Source: Rahnella sikkimica (GTDB lineage: Bacteria > Pseudomonadota > Gammaproteobacteria > Enterobacterales > Enterobacteriaceae). From it: a stretch of 64,000 nt of DNA. Where the stretch lies: the NCBI RefSeq assembly GCF_002951615.1, contig NZ_CP019062.1:4216001-4280000 (forward strand), given 5' to 3'. Positions 1 through 8,620 of the stretch are shown here, piece by piece. Each line of letters opens with the position of its first letter. Positions within the stretch are counted from its first letter, which is position 1. A program made the translations under genes and the position numbers. A model generated the notes under the pieces. The model was not told the DNA's origin. It did no database searches and was given only the letters and a program-made list of their open reading frames with translations.

Positions 1-176
1 CATTTTTCCCCGATGGTTTTCTGCCGATCCTGTATTGACCAGTGGCAGTTTTCTGCATGACCAATATCACCGCCGTCCGTATTGAAAAGGCATTTTGCCG
101 CCCGACCACTTTCCAGTTCATTACCATTCAAAATCTGTAATGAGAGTGATGGCTGCTGTTGTGTATCCTTTGCCAT
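1..176 (-). CDS. T6SS FHA-domain protein (TagH/ImpI-like), N-terminal part only
   Basis: This gene starts at ATG 176 on the minus strand and runs off the left edge, so only the first 58 codons are visible. A GGAG ribosome binding site lies about 9 nt before the ATG. The residues FNTDGGDIGHAENCHW match the start of a forkhead-associated domain (the G-G-x-I-G and W-x-I-x-D pattern), and the position directly behind tssG is the usual place of the FHA gene of type VI clusters. In that family the FHA domain binds phosphothreonine and helps post-translational activation of the system. The remainder of the protein, and any C-terminal type VI domain, lies outside the window. It is 25 bp downstream of tssG in the same orientation and probably belongs to the same operon. 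Confidence 0.75.
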   Translation of the reverse strand, partial: MAKDTQQQPSLSLQILNGNELESGRAAKCLFNTDGGDIGHAENCHWSIQDRQKTIGEK

Positions 177-201
177 GCTGCGCTCCATTTATGTGTTTTG
201 T

Positions 202-1200
202 TTACGATCTCACGGTGATTTTCACGTGAGGATGACGGGCCGGTTTTCCGAGAAAACTTGTCCATCCCAGCAGGGAATTTTGTTCATTACCGAGCGTCAT
301 CCCGCCAACCTGATCAGGCGCGATCCCCAGACGTAAATCCCAGGCAAACTGATCGCGTAATATGAACGCGACAAAGAGCGTCAAAGGCAGGAAGTTTTCT
401 CCATTCGGAAGGAAGGAAAGGAAACTTTCGCGAGATAAGTTATCGATGCATAAAAGGAATTTGCCACCACGGTCTGGCACAGAACTTCCAATGGAAAAAT
501 TCTGGCCCAGCACCGACTTTCCAGTAATTTTGCAACCGCGAATACCCCGGCTGCCGAGGCGGTTTTGTTGCTCAGGAGCAATATTCATCCTTCGCAATTG
601 CCAGCCCTGCAACGTCACTTCGTCAAGATCAAAGCAATGTGAAATCAGGCTGCAAATCACCTCTGGCGAGCGTCCCGGATTTGCCAGTGCGCCGGCGTAG
701 GCCAACATTTTGCTGTGGTTAATTGCCATGCGGCCACGAATGCTTGCGCTACCCAACCCGACCAGTGAATACATTCGCTGAGAGAAATCATCTGTCCCAC
801 CATTACGGAAACAAACGTAGTACCGATATTTCCGCCAGATGTGATAGATAAACTGCGTCCATCGGTGGGAAAACATATCCAAAAAATCAGTCAGTTTTCT
901 TTCACCTTGCGCCGATTCCCAGGCAAGACTATCGAGGTAATATCCCGGCATAGGCGACTGGCTCCCATGTAACCCCAGAAATGCCGTCGTCATGATGATT
1001 TGGTTGGATTTATTAAGGCTGAGGGACTGCACATCGCTTATGGGAAAAGCGATGCTGGCATCAGCCTCGAAGCGAACCGCTTCTTCATGGGGCTCTGTCT
1101 GCAGAGAGATATTTTCATAAGTCCCTGTCTGTTTATGGATCGCCTCCACCAGCGCGTAAAAGTTATAACGGCGAACATCGCTGAACGGGATATTTGTCAT
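202..1200 (-). CDS. tssG: Type VI secretion baseplate subunit TssG (ImpH/VasB)
   Basis: This 332-residue protein is a baseplate wedge subunit of the contractile type VI machine; in the family TssG pairs with two TssF copies to build each wedge. The N-terminus (FSDVRRYNFYALVEAIHK) and the C-terminal G-x-M-x-L-G-x-x-x-x-L-G-W segment are typical. I chose ATG 1200 because it shares one base with the TAA of tssF (TAATG, translational coupling); an in-frame ATG at 1236 would lie inside tssF. Length is usual for the family. It sits between tssF and the FHA gene in the minus-strand operon. No lost residue or frameshift is visible. Confidence 0.93.
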   Translation of the reverse strand: MTNIPFSDVRRYNFYALVEAIHKQTGTYENISLQTEPHEEAVRFEADASIAFPISDVQSLSLNKSNQIIMTTAFLGLHGSQSPMPGYYLDSLAWESAQGERKLTDFLDMFSHRWTQFIYHIWRKYRYYVCFRNGGTDDFSQRMYSLVGLGSASIRGRMAINHSKMLAYAGALANPGRSPEVICSLISHCFDLDEVTLQGWQLRRMNIAPEQQNRLGSRGIRGCKITGKSVLGQNFSIGSSVPDRGGKFLLCIDNLSRESFLSFLPNGENFLPLTLFVAFILRDQFAWDLRLGIAPDQVGGMTLGNEQNSLLGWTSFLGKPARHPHVKITVRS

Positions 1201-3035
1201 TAAATCAGCGCGTGCTGACCTATTCTTTCCGGCCATTCATAGCACTCCTGATTATCGATATTGACCACTTTTAATATGTGGAAGCTGTTCACGCTGGCAT
1301 AGAGCGAAAAGAAATGTGAAAGCACGGTGCCCAGTAAATACAAATCGCCTTCACAGACAAACGGTGTCTGCCGGATAGATATCGTGGAGGCCAGTCCGCG
1401 GACAGGGACGCCTTTAAATAAGCGATCGACCGGATGAGTTTCAATTTTCTCCATGGCATCCAGTTTCTGCTGAGATAATCGTGCCGCCTGAGGATGATGA
1501 ATTCCCGGTAAATCGTAAGTACGCAGTACCTGTTTTAATGCTTCAAGATCTAACAATGACAAATAATTAAGGCTCATGTTCGACAGCAAAGACCAGTGAA
1601 GGCTGCCATCGAGAATGGGATATAAAGGCAATGAGGGTCTGGTCACATTACGGAATGACGTAATGGCCGGATCTTTTCCGCTTGCCAGATTAATATCGCC
1701 AATTTTAAGTTGGGCAGGAAGATCTCGATTTGTGCACGTTAATGTAATGGAAACAATTTCTTCATTATCTTCAATATTTTTCTGTTTTTGGTGCGTGCCG
1801 TCGCCATGCACAAAAGAAATATAATGCTCAAAACCAGGGCTGGTCAGTGAACTTTGCGTCTTCACGCGGTAGTACAAAGCTTCGCGCTGCTGAGCATATT
1901 CAACCTGATGCTGAAAACTTTCGAAAGACACATAAGTATGCGTAATTGTCTCAGCAGACTTTCCGTTTCTTTTTATATTCCGTAAGCCACTTTGCACACT
2001 GTCTACGGAGAAAATGTCGTAGCATTCTGCAGTCTGATGATGAGCTTCTAAGAAATATTGTGTAGAGGCGTCGTCCAGAACAATCGTTTCTGCACTTTCT
2101 GAAAAAAGGTTGACCGCAGGCGTGCAATATAAACGAAGTGAGTCTGTTCTTAATTTTAAATCCGGTGATAACGGACGTGAAAAATGTAAACGCAAAGTGA
2201 ACTGTTCAGCCACGAGATCTTCAGGCAGAGATTGTACTCCGGTGATATCGAAGAAGAAAAAACTGTCCAGAAAACAGAGGTATTCTTGTAATACGCGATA
2301 GCCACTGTAAACGTTCTTAGGATACGGCAGTAAGGCATCCTCTTTCTCAAAACCAACTGGATATAACCTGAAATCAGGCAGGCCGATTATGTTATCTCCA
2401 ATGATTAACTCGACATCGGTCATATACTCGCAGAACCATAAATAGAGTTGATATCGCGTGTAATTATCGTCGTTGCCAAGCCATAAACGTATTTTCCCAA
2501 AGTCTAAAGAACTGATATTTTGTTGTTTCCCGGTCTGAAAATTGATGTCGAGCATGCCATGTTTATGGCTGTTATTTGTGGACAGGCTCTCAAGGCTCAG
2601 AGGGAGCAGCCAGATATCCCGGCCCAAATTAAATTTGCACGAAGGGATCGGATCGGCAGAGCCGTTATCTAATCGTTTCCCCGTGACTTCACCTGAGGGA
2701 CTCATCACCTGAGCACCTTCAGACACCTTAAATGCTGTCGTGACCGTTTTAGGATCAGGGACATATTCCATGATCGTCATGCTGGGCGTAGGGCGAAGAT
2801 AATTGGGCCACAGCATATTAAGCAGGCTGTGCGTCAGCTCAGGAAATTCATCTTCAATTCTTGAACGCATGTTACCAGACAGGAAAGCAAAACCTTCCAG
2901 CAGACGCTCGACGTCAGGATCCGCCTCTTTTTCTGCTAAAAACGGGGCCAGATGAGGTTTTTCTTTCGCAAGCAATTTCCCTAGCTGGCGTAAATAATCG
3001 AGCTCTTCACGGAAATATTTTTCCTCAAATGACAT
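1200..3035 (-). CDS. tssF: Type VI secretion baseplate subunit TssF (ImpG/VasA)
   Basis: The 611-residue product is the large baseplate wedge subunit of the type VI system. The N-terminus (EEKYFREELDYLRQLGK) and the conserved block RLLEGFAFLSGNMRSRIEDE followed by FPELTHSLL are signatures of the family, and the length is normal. In the assembled machine TssF acts with TssG, TssE and TssK around the VgrG hub. The gene begins 5 bp after tssE and its stop overlaps the start of tssG, so it is an internal member of the tssB-C-E-F-G operon. Part of the coding region is relatively AT-rich compared with the flanking core genes, which is common in secretion clusters. Confidence 0.95.
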   Translation of the reverse strand: MSFEEKYFREELDYLRQLGKLLAKEKPHLAPFLAEKEADPDVERLLEGFAFLSGNMRSRIEDEFPELTHSLLNMLWPNYLRPTPSMTIMEYVPDPKTVTTAFKVSEGAQVMSPSGEVTGKRLDNGSADPIPSCKFNLGRDIWLLPLSLESLSTNNSHKHGMLDINFQTGKQQNISSLDFGKIRLWLGNDDNYTRYQLYLWFCEYMTDVELIIGDNIIGLPDFRLYPVGFEKEDALLPYPKNVYSGYRVLQEYLCFLDSFFFFDITGVQSLPEDLVAEQFTLRLHFSRPLSPDLKLRTDSLRLYCTPAVNLFSESAETIVLDDASTQYFLEAHHQTAECYDIFSVDSVQSGLRNIKRNGKSAETITHTYVSFESFQHQVEYAQQREALYYRVKTQSSLTSPGFEHYISFVHGDGTHQKQKNIEDNEEIVSITLTCTNRDLPAQLKIGDINLASGKDPAITSFRNVTRPSLPLYPILDGSLHWSLLSNMSLNYLSLLDLEALKQVLRTYDLPGIHHPQAARLSQQKLDAMEKIETHPVDRLFKGVPVRGLASTISIRQTPFVCEGDLYLLGTVLSHFFSLYASVNSFHILKVVNIDNQECYEWPERIGQHALI

Positions 3036-3040
3036 GGCGC

Positions 3041-3472
3041 TTAATCCAGTTGATAGTGGTGATGGTTATCGAGTTGCATATTGAATTCGACGACACTCCG
3101 AAGGCCGTTAAAATCCACATGGGCGACAATATGGAAATTAAGATCCATCGGGTTATATCCTTCGTTATTGAGCGCCTGAACCTCGGCTTTTCTGACTCGT
3201 GGCTCATAATGCTCAATACATTCCTGAATAGCCTGTTCAACCGTTTTCCGAAAATCGGCAGACGTTGCCGTTGCATCGTTCAGGTCGATAACCCCGAGTT
3301 CCAGTGAGCTCTGACAGCTGCCAGGCCGGGCATTCAGAATGTTGCGCAGATTGCGTTTAATCGATTTTTGTAAGCTTTCGACTTGTACCGAATGGGAGAA
3401 ACCTGATGTTTCCCCTCCGATACGCTCAAACAAACTGGCAGAGATATCCTTTTTCCGGCCTGGCATCATCAT
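3041..3472 (-). CDS. tssE: Type VI secretion baseplate subunit TssE (gp25-like)
   Basis: The 143-residue product is the gp25/lysozyme-like baseplate protein that links the wedges to the first sheath ring; it has no lysozyme activity in this family. The central stretch ending in SSLELGVIDLND and the block HYEPRVRKAEV fit the gp25 fold and the conserved E-P-R motif. Start ATG 3472 lies 2 bp after the stop of tssC; the second and third codons are also ATG, so the start could be 3 or 6 nt later. It lies in the tight tssB-C-E-F-G series. Confidence 0.9.
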   Translation of the reverse strand: MMMPGRKKDISASLFERIGGETSGFSHSVQVESLQKSIKRNLRNILNARPGSCQSSLELGVIDLNDATATSADFRKTVEQAIQECIEHYEPRVRKAEVQALNNEGYNPMDLNFHIVAHVDFNGLRSVVEFNMQLDNHHHYQLD

Positions 3473-3474
3473 GG

Positions 3475-4959
3475 TTATTCCTTATCCAGTCTTCCAACCA
3501 GTGAAAGTTCGAAGTTGGCACCCATGTATTTGAAATGCGGGCGAACAGAAATGGCGATCTGATACCAGCCCGGATCACCATCGACATCCAGCACATCAAT
3601 TTTTGCAGCGCGTAATGGTTTACGGCTGCGGACATCAGCAGGTGGGTTTTCCTGATCGGCGATGTATTGTTTAATCCAGTTGTTCAGCTCACGTTCCAGA
3701 TCGTTACGTACTTTCCACGAGCCAATTTGTTCACGTTGCAGGACTTTGATGTAATGAGCCAGGCGGTTGATGATGAACATATAAGGGAGTTGGGTTCCCA
3801 GCTTATAGTTCGTTTCAGCCACTTTACCTTCCGGTGTGCCGGGGAATTTTCGTGGTTTTTGGACGGAGTTTGCGGAGAAAAATGCGGCATTATTGCTGCC
3901 TTTACGCATTGTGAGCGTGATGAATCCTTCTTCTGCGAGTTCAAATTCGCGACGATCGGTGATTAGAATTTCAGTCGGAATCTTAGCCTGTGTTTGGCCT
4001 AATGCTTCAAACATGTGAACCGGCAGGTCATTCACCGCGCCGCCACTCTGAGGACCGATAATATTCGGACACCAGCGGTATTTGGCAAAGCTATCCGTCA
4101 GGCTGCTGGCCAGCAGATAAGCCGTGTTACCCCATAAGTAATCTTCATGGTGGTGACTGACATCTTCCTGATAATTGAATTTTTTAACCGGATTCTCGAC
4201 AGGTGAATAGGGCAGACGTAGCAGGAAACGCGGTGCTGTCAGCCCCAGATAGCGGGCATCTTCTGTTTCTCGTAATGCGCGCCATTTGGTATATGCCGGA
4301 CCTTCAAAAATAGACGAAATGTCTTTGATGGTTGGCAGTTCGGTGAATGAGTTAAGACCAAAGAAATCGGGTGAAACGGAGGTCAGGAACGGAGCGTGAG
4401 CCATAGCACCGACAGCACTGACATAACTCAGCAGCTTCATATCTTGTGCTGAGTTGTTAAACGCGTAACTACCGACAATCGATGCGATCGGTTCGCCGCC
4501 AAATTGCCCATATCCGGAGGAATAAACGTGTTTGTAAAAGCCGGATTGCACGATTTCTGGCGCAAACTCAAAATCTTCCAGTAATTCTTCTTTTGTTGCA
4601 TGCAAGATATTGATTTTAATGTTTTCTTTAAAATCAGTGCGATCAACCAGCAACTTCATTGAACGCCAGAATGATTCAACCTGCTGGAATGCATCGGCGT
4701 GCAGAATGTTATTCATCTGCTGGCTGAGTTTTTTATCCAGTTCAGCAATCATGCGGTCGACGGCGAGTTTGTTTACCGGTTCCGCATGGCTGCCAGATTC
4801 CAGAATATTGGACACAAATGCAGCAACCCCTTGTCTGGCTATATCGTAACCATCAGATTCAGGCTGGATGCGGGTTTGCGCCATAATTTCATCGAGAAGT
4901 GACTTTTGCTGTGCGCCAGATTCCGCTACGGATGCAGACAATTCTTCATGTAATGACAT
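3475..4959 (-). CDS. tssC: Type VI secretion contractile sheath large subunit TssC (VipB)
   Basis: This 494-residue protein is the large sheath subunit that polymerises with TssB around the Hcp tube and contracts to fire it. The motif region with ESFWRSMKLLVDRTDF, the conserved G-E-P-I-A (GQFGGEPIASIVGSY) block and the glycine-rich NIIGPQSGGAVNDLP segment are family signatures. Length is normal. It begins 20 bp after tssB, preceded by an AAGGGA ribosome binding site, and is followed by tssE after 2 bp. Together with TssB it would assemble in the cytoplasm and be recycled by the ClpV ATPase, which is not in this window. Confidence 0.96.
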   Translation of the reverse strand: MSLHEELSASVAESGAQQKSLLDEIMAQTRIQPESDGYDIARQGVAAFVSNILESGSHAEPVNKLAVDRMIAELDKKLSQQMNNILHADAFQQVESFWRSMKLLVDRTDFKENIKINILHATKEELLEDFEFAPEIVQSGFYKHVYSSGYGQFGGEPIASIVGSYAFNNSAQDMKLLSYVSAVGAMAHAPFLTSVSPDFFGLNSFTELPTIKDISSIFEGPAYTKWRALRETEDARYLGLTAPRFLLRLPYSPVENPVKKFNYQEDVSHHHEDYLWGNTAYLLASSLTDSFAKYRWCPNIIGPQSGGAVNDLPVHMFEALGQTQAKIPTEILITDRREFELAEEGFITLTMRKGSNNAAFFSANSVQKPRKFPGTPEGKVAETNYKLGTQLPYMFIINRLAHYIKVLQREQIGSWKVRNDLERELNNWIKQYIADQENPPADVRSRKPLRAAKIDVLDVDGDPGWYQIAISVRPHFKYMGANFELSLVGRLDKE

Positions 4960-4979
4960 AGTAAAAATCCCTTTTTAAA

Positions 4980-5477
4980 TTACGCCTTATTGACGATATC
5001 GAGCTCTTTCAGGAGTTGCGTACGTGATTCTTCCTGATCCAGAAGCGCCTGCAATTGGGTGCGGAATGCAGGTACGTTGCCCATCGGCCCCTTGAGTGCG
5101 ACCAGCGCTTCACGTAACTCCAAAAGTTTTCTCAGCTCAGGTACCTGTTTAACGATGTTATCCGGGGAAAAATCCTCCATCGCTTTGATATCCAGCTCGA
5201 TCTGAATATCCTGGTTTTTCTTATCGCTCAGCGAGTTTTCAACGCTAAAGTTCAGGCTGATCCCGGTTTCACCCATCACTGAGTTGAAGTTATTTTTATT
5301 CACAGAAATTGCAGAACGCTCGTCTATCGGAGCATCTTCCGGACGGCCTTTCATATCCCCGACAACCAGAAGGTTTAACGGTAATTCTACTTCGGAGCTT
5401 AATCCATCCGCTTTGGGGACATAGCGGATATTAATTCGTTCTTTAGGGGCGACACTGCCGTCTTTGGTATTGCTCAT
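4980..5477 (-). CDS. tssB: Type VI secretion contractile sheath small subunit TssB (VipA)
   Basis: The 165-residue product is the small sheath subunit. The block LPLNLLVVGDMKGRPEDAPI, the phrase D-F-S-P-D-N-I-V and the K-E-L-x-L stretch near the C-terminus are typical. It is the first gene of the minus-strand operon, so the promoter must lie in the AT-rich region at 5478-6021 shared with hcp. The TssB-TssC pair forms the contractile sheath, and the tight tssB-tssC order supports the assignment. Confidence 0.95.
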   Translation of the reverse strand: MSNTKDGSVAPKERINIRYVPKADGLSSEVELPLNLLVVGDMKGRPEDAPIDERSAISVNKNNFNSVMGETGISLNFSVENSLSDKKNQDIQIELDIKAMEDFSPDNIVKQVPELRKLLELREALVALKGPMGNVPAFRTQLQALLDQEESRTQLLKELDIVNKA

Positions 5478-6021
5478 ATTGAATCATCCTTAACGTTACA
5501 CGCCTGACAGTTATATTGTGGCTTTCATTGATAAAGCGTATATGACTTTATCAACGCTGTGGTTTAGTTGATGGTTTGTTATTTAAATCTCAAGATTGAC
5601 TAAATTACCATTATAAAAAATTGTTTGTACATAACTATCAGTAAAAATAAGCGTCTAATTTTCAATTCTTATGGTGAGTATGGTTTATTTTATTGTTTTA
5701 ATTGGTTTTTTATTCAATACCCCTGCAGTTGTATTGTTTATTCATATGATTGATTGATAGTTTATTCATATCTTTAATTATAATTTTTAGGTGTTTTATT
5801 ATTTGCTAGTTCAAGTTTAGGTGCTATTTTACTGCCGACCCTATTTTATGTGTGCATTTTATATTCGGAAGTTTTGGAAAGTTATTTCCAAAACTTAGTC
5901 TACACGTTGATGTATAGTTTCATTATTCTTTCTATATAATCAACGTTGGATTTTATATGGCTTCATGAAATGGGGGGTTCTTAAAAACCTATGGTATTTA
6001 TTATTTACAAGGAGTTTTACG
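5478..6021. promoter_or_regulatory. Divergent AT-rich control region between tssB and hcp
   Basis: This 544-bp stretch has no credible gene. It is strongly AT-rich compared with both flanking operons and separates the divergent tssBCEFG and hcp-vgrG transcription units. A TATAAT hexamer lies at 5935-5940, about 80 bp before the hcp start, but I could not find a well spaced -35 box. A 12-bp perfect inverted repeat at 5869-5896 stands out. AT-rich type VI promoters are often silenced by H-NS, which is an inference here. Confidence 0.6.
5869..5896. repeat. 12-bp perfect inverted repeat upstream of hcp
   Basis: The sequence AAGTTTTGGAAA, then GTTA, then TTTCCAAAACTT forms a perfect 12-bp inverted repeat. 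It lies about 125 bp upstream of the hcp start and about 390 bp upstream of tssB. It could be a binding site for a dimeric regulator or an RNA hairpin; there is no following T-run, so a terminator is less likely. Confidence 0.6.
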
Positions 6022-6540
6022 ATGCCAACCCCATGTTATATTTCAATGAATGGTCAGACTCAGGGCAATATCACCGCTGGCGCTTTTACGTCAGAATCAG
6101 TGGGTAATATTTATGTCCAGGGACACGAAAATGAAATGCTGGTGCAGGAATTTCAGCATATTGTGACCGTTCCTACTGATCCGCAATCAGGTCAGCCTGC
6201 AGGTCAGCGTGCACATAAACCCTTTATTTTCACCGTGGCGCTGAACAAAGCAGTTCCGTTGCTTTATAACGCATTGGCCTCAGGCGAAATGTTGCCTACG
6301 ACCGAGTTAAAATGGTTCCGTACTTCCGTTGAAGGAAAACAGGAACATTTCTTCACAACCCGCCTGACGGATTCCACCATCGTGGATATCAACTGTCATA
6401 TGCCGCACTGTCAGGACCCCGCAAAACGTGAATTCACTCAGTTGATCGAAGTCTCACTGGCTTATCGCAAAATTGAATGGGAACACGTTTCTGCCGGGAC
6501 TTCTGGCGCGGATGACTGGCGCGCACCGCTGGAAGCCTGA
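6022..6540 (+). CDS. hcp: Type VI secretion tube protein Hcp
   Basis: The 172-residue protein is the hexameric tube component of the type VI machine. It begins MPTPCYISMNGQTQG, with the conserved block AGAFTSESVGNIYVQGHENE and the later T-T-R-L-x-D-S-T-I segment. I chose ATG 6022 because AAGGAG lies 8 nt before it and because Hcp proteins start here; an in-frame start 57 nt upstream would add a non-conserved leader. It is the first gene of the plus-strand unit hcp-vgrG-DUF2169-effector-immunity and is probably the most highly expressed gene of the cluster. Confidence 0.95.
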   Translation: MPTPCYISMNGQTQGNITAGAFTSESVGNIYVQGHENEMLVQEFQHIVTVPTDPQSGQPAGQRAHKPFIFTVALNKAVPLLYNALASGEMLPTTELKWFRTSVEGKQEHFFTTRLTDSTIVDINCHMPHCQDPAKREFTQLIEVSLAYRKIEWEHVSAGTSGADDWRAPLEA

Positions 6541-6615
6541 TCCCTCAGGTTATAAGTCAACGCCCTGCATATCCTATGCGGGGCGTTATCCCCAGTGCAT
6601 CGAAGGAATGACACC

Positions 6616-8604
6616 ATGCCACTCAACGGAACCCGCTTTACCATCAATGTCGGAAATACCCCCAAAGGCACTTTTGCCGTCCTGAATTTTACCCTTTCCC
6701 AACGCTACTCAGAGCTCTTCACGCTGGGTGTCGTGCTGGTCAGCAGCGACCCGGCTATCGGGTTTGAAAAAGTGCTGGATGAAGTGGCGACGCTGGTGAT
6801 CTGGCAGGGCGATGAGATAAAACGCAGGGTGCGCGGCATCGTCACGTTTTGCGAGCAGGGGGACACCGGCAAACACCAGACCTTGTACCGTATGACCATC
6901 CGCCCCAACTTCTGGCGCAGCTCTTTACGTCGCAACTGCCGCAGTTTTCAGAACCTCAATATCTCCGCCATTCTCCAGCCATTGCTCAGCGAAATGGAAA
7001 TCGTGAAATACGACACGCTGTTTCGAGCTAATCACAACTGGCGCGAGTTTTGTGTCCAGTTTATGGAAACCGATTTTGACTTTATCTCCCGGCTGGCCGC
7101 CGAAGAGGGGATTTTCTTTTATGAGCAGGAGTATCTCAAAGCGAATGACCAGAAACTTACCTTTGCGGATAACTGCAGCGCGCTGAGCCATATCGGCTCG
7201 TTTCCATATAACCCGAACGCGGCCTCCGAAGCGGATACTTACTGTGTCAGCCACTTTCGCCGCAGCGCCAGTATCAGGCCGTCTGAAGTTGTCACGCAGG
7301 ATTACACCTTTACCGCGCCCAACTGGCAGGCAAAGTATCAGGCTCAGCCGCCGCGAATGAAGTTTCAGCACGATCTGTATGAAATCTACGATTATCCGGG
7401 GCGTTTCAAAGATGAACAGCACGGCGCGGATTTTGCCAAATATCAGATTGAAGGCTGGCGTAACAATGCCGATATCGCGGTGGGCAGCAGCAATACGCCC
7501 GAGCTGTATCCCGGTGTCTGCTTTGCCCTGAGCGCCCATCCGCGCGAAGATCTGAACGTGAACTGGCAGGTGGTGGCCAGCGACATGCATGGCGACCAGC
7601 CACAGGCATGGATCGGCAACGAAGGCCAGGGCACGACGCTGCTCAATGAATTTGAAGTGATCCCCGCGACCCAGACGTGGCGGGCGATGCCGCATCCCAA
7701 ACCCCGCGTTGACGGCCCGCAAATCGCCATCGTCACCGGCCCGCCGGGTGAAGAAATTTTCTGCGACGAACACGGTCGCGTGCGGGTGAAGTTCGCGTGG
7801 GATCGCTATAACCAGGCCGACAACTACAGTTCCTGTTGGATCCGCGTCTCGCAGGCGTGGGCCGGTACCGGTTTCGGCAATATCGCCATCCCGCGCGTCG
7901 GGCAGGAGGTGATTGTCGACTTCCTCAACGGCGACCCGGATCAGCCGATTATCACGGGCCGTACCTATCACGCCAGCAACCGTTCTCCCGGCAGCCTGCC
8001 GGAAACCAAAACGCAGATGGCGATCCGCTCACAAACGTATAAAGGCAGCGGTTACAACGAGCTGATGTTCGAGGATGCGACGAGCCAGGAACTCCTGTCG
8101 ATGCACGCGCAGAAAGACATGAAGACCAAAGTGCTGAACAACCGGATGACGGACGTGGCGGTTGACCATACAGAAACGGTAGGCAAAGGGCAGACGGTGA
8201 CGGTCGGGAAAGAGAAAGCGGCCGGGCACGACCAAAAAACCACCGTGACGAATGACCGTGAAGTTAAGGTCGGCAATGACCAAAAACTCGATGTTGCTCA
8301 TGACCACCGCACGACCGTGGGGAATGACCAGCACCTTGATGTGACCAATGACCGCCATGCCAAAGTCGGTAACGACCAAAGCAGCGAGGTTACAGGAGGT
8401 GACACTCAAAAAGTCACAAAATCTCAGGACATCAAAATCGGGGAAAACTACACGCTGACGGTAACGGAAAGCCTAACCATAAAAGTCGGGGAATGCCTGC
8501 TGAAAATGAATAAGGACGGGACGATCACGTTGAATGGCGCGAGCGTTCAGATCTCAGGGAAAAAGAAAATCAATATTTTCGGTGCTGATATTGATATGGA
8601 TTAA
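6616..8604 (+). CDS. vgrG: Type VI secretion tip protein VgrG
   Basis: The 662-residue protein is the trimeric spike at the tip of the Hcp tube. Residues 1 to about 370 form the gp27-like base. The gp5-like OB region follows around residues 374-450 (P-P-G-E-E-I-F-C-D-E-H-G-R-V-R-V-K-F). From about residue 510 to the end there is a series of short repeats of the type V-G-N-D-Q-x-x-x-V-x-x-D, which build the gp5 beta-helix needle. There is no extra C-terminal enzyme domain, so this VgrG carries cargo rather than acting as an evolved effector. ATG 6616, with GAAGGAA just upstream, matches the family start; an in-frame ATG at 6595 is less likely. The following DUF2169 gene and PAAR-like effector are its likely cargo module. 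Confidence 0.95.
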   Translation: MPLNGTRFTINVGNTPKGTFAVLNFTLSQRYSELFTLGVVLVSSDPAIGFEKVLDEVATLVIWQGDEIKRRVRGIVTFCEQGDTGKHQTLYRMTIRPNFWRSSLRRNCRSFQNLNISAILQPLLSEMEIVKYDTLFRANHNWREFCVQFMETDFDFISRLAAEEGIFFYEQEYLKANDQKLTFADNCSALSHIGSFPYNPNAASEADTYCVSHFRRSASIRPSEVVTQDYTFTAPNWQAKYQAQPPRMKFQHDLYEIYDYPGRFKDEQHGADFAKYQIEGWRNNADIAVGSSNTPELYPGVCFALSAHPREDLNVNWQVVASDMHGDQPQAWIGNEGQGTTLLNEFEVIPATQTWRAMPHPKPRVDGPQIAIVTGPPGEEIFCDEHGRVRVKFAWDRYNQADNYSSCWIRVSQAWAGTGFGNIAIPRVGQEVIVDFLNGDPDQPIITGRTYHASNRSPGSLPETKTQMAIRSQTYKGSGYNELMFEDATSQELLSMHAQKDMKTKVLNNRMTDVAVDHTETVGKGQTVTVGKEKAAGHDQKTTVTNDREVKVGNDQKLDVAHDHRTTVGNDQHLDVTNDRHAKVGNDQSSEVTGGDTQKVTKSQDIKIGENYTLTVTESLTIKVGECLLKMNKDGTITLNGASVQISGKKKINIFGADIDMD

Positions 8605-8620
8605 TTCAGGGAAGTGATGA

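Noticed and set aside
6925..7971. Minus-strand frame of 348 codons inside vgrG
   Set aside because: It is antisense to a clear VgrG and lacks a start context.
8145..8500. Repeat array in the vgrG 3' part as a CRISPR-like or satellite repeat
   Set aside because: The repeats are protein-level gp5 needle repeats in one continuous frame.
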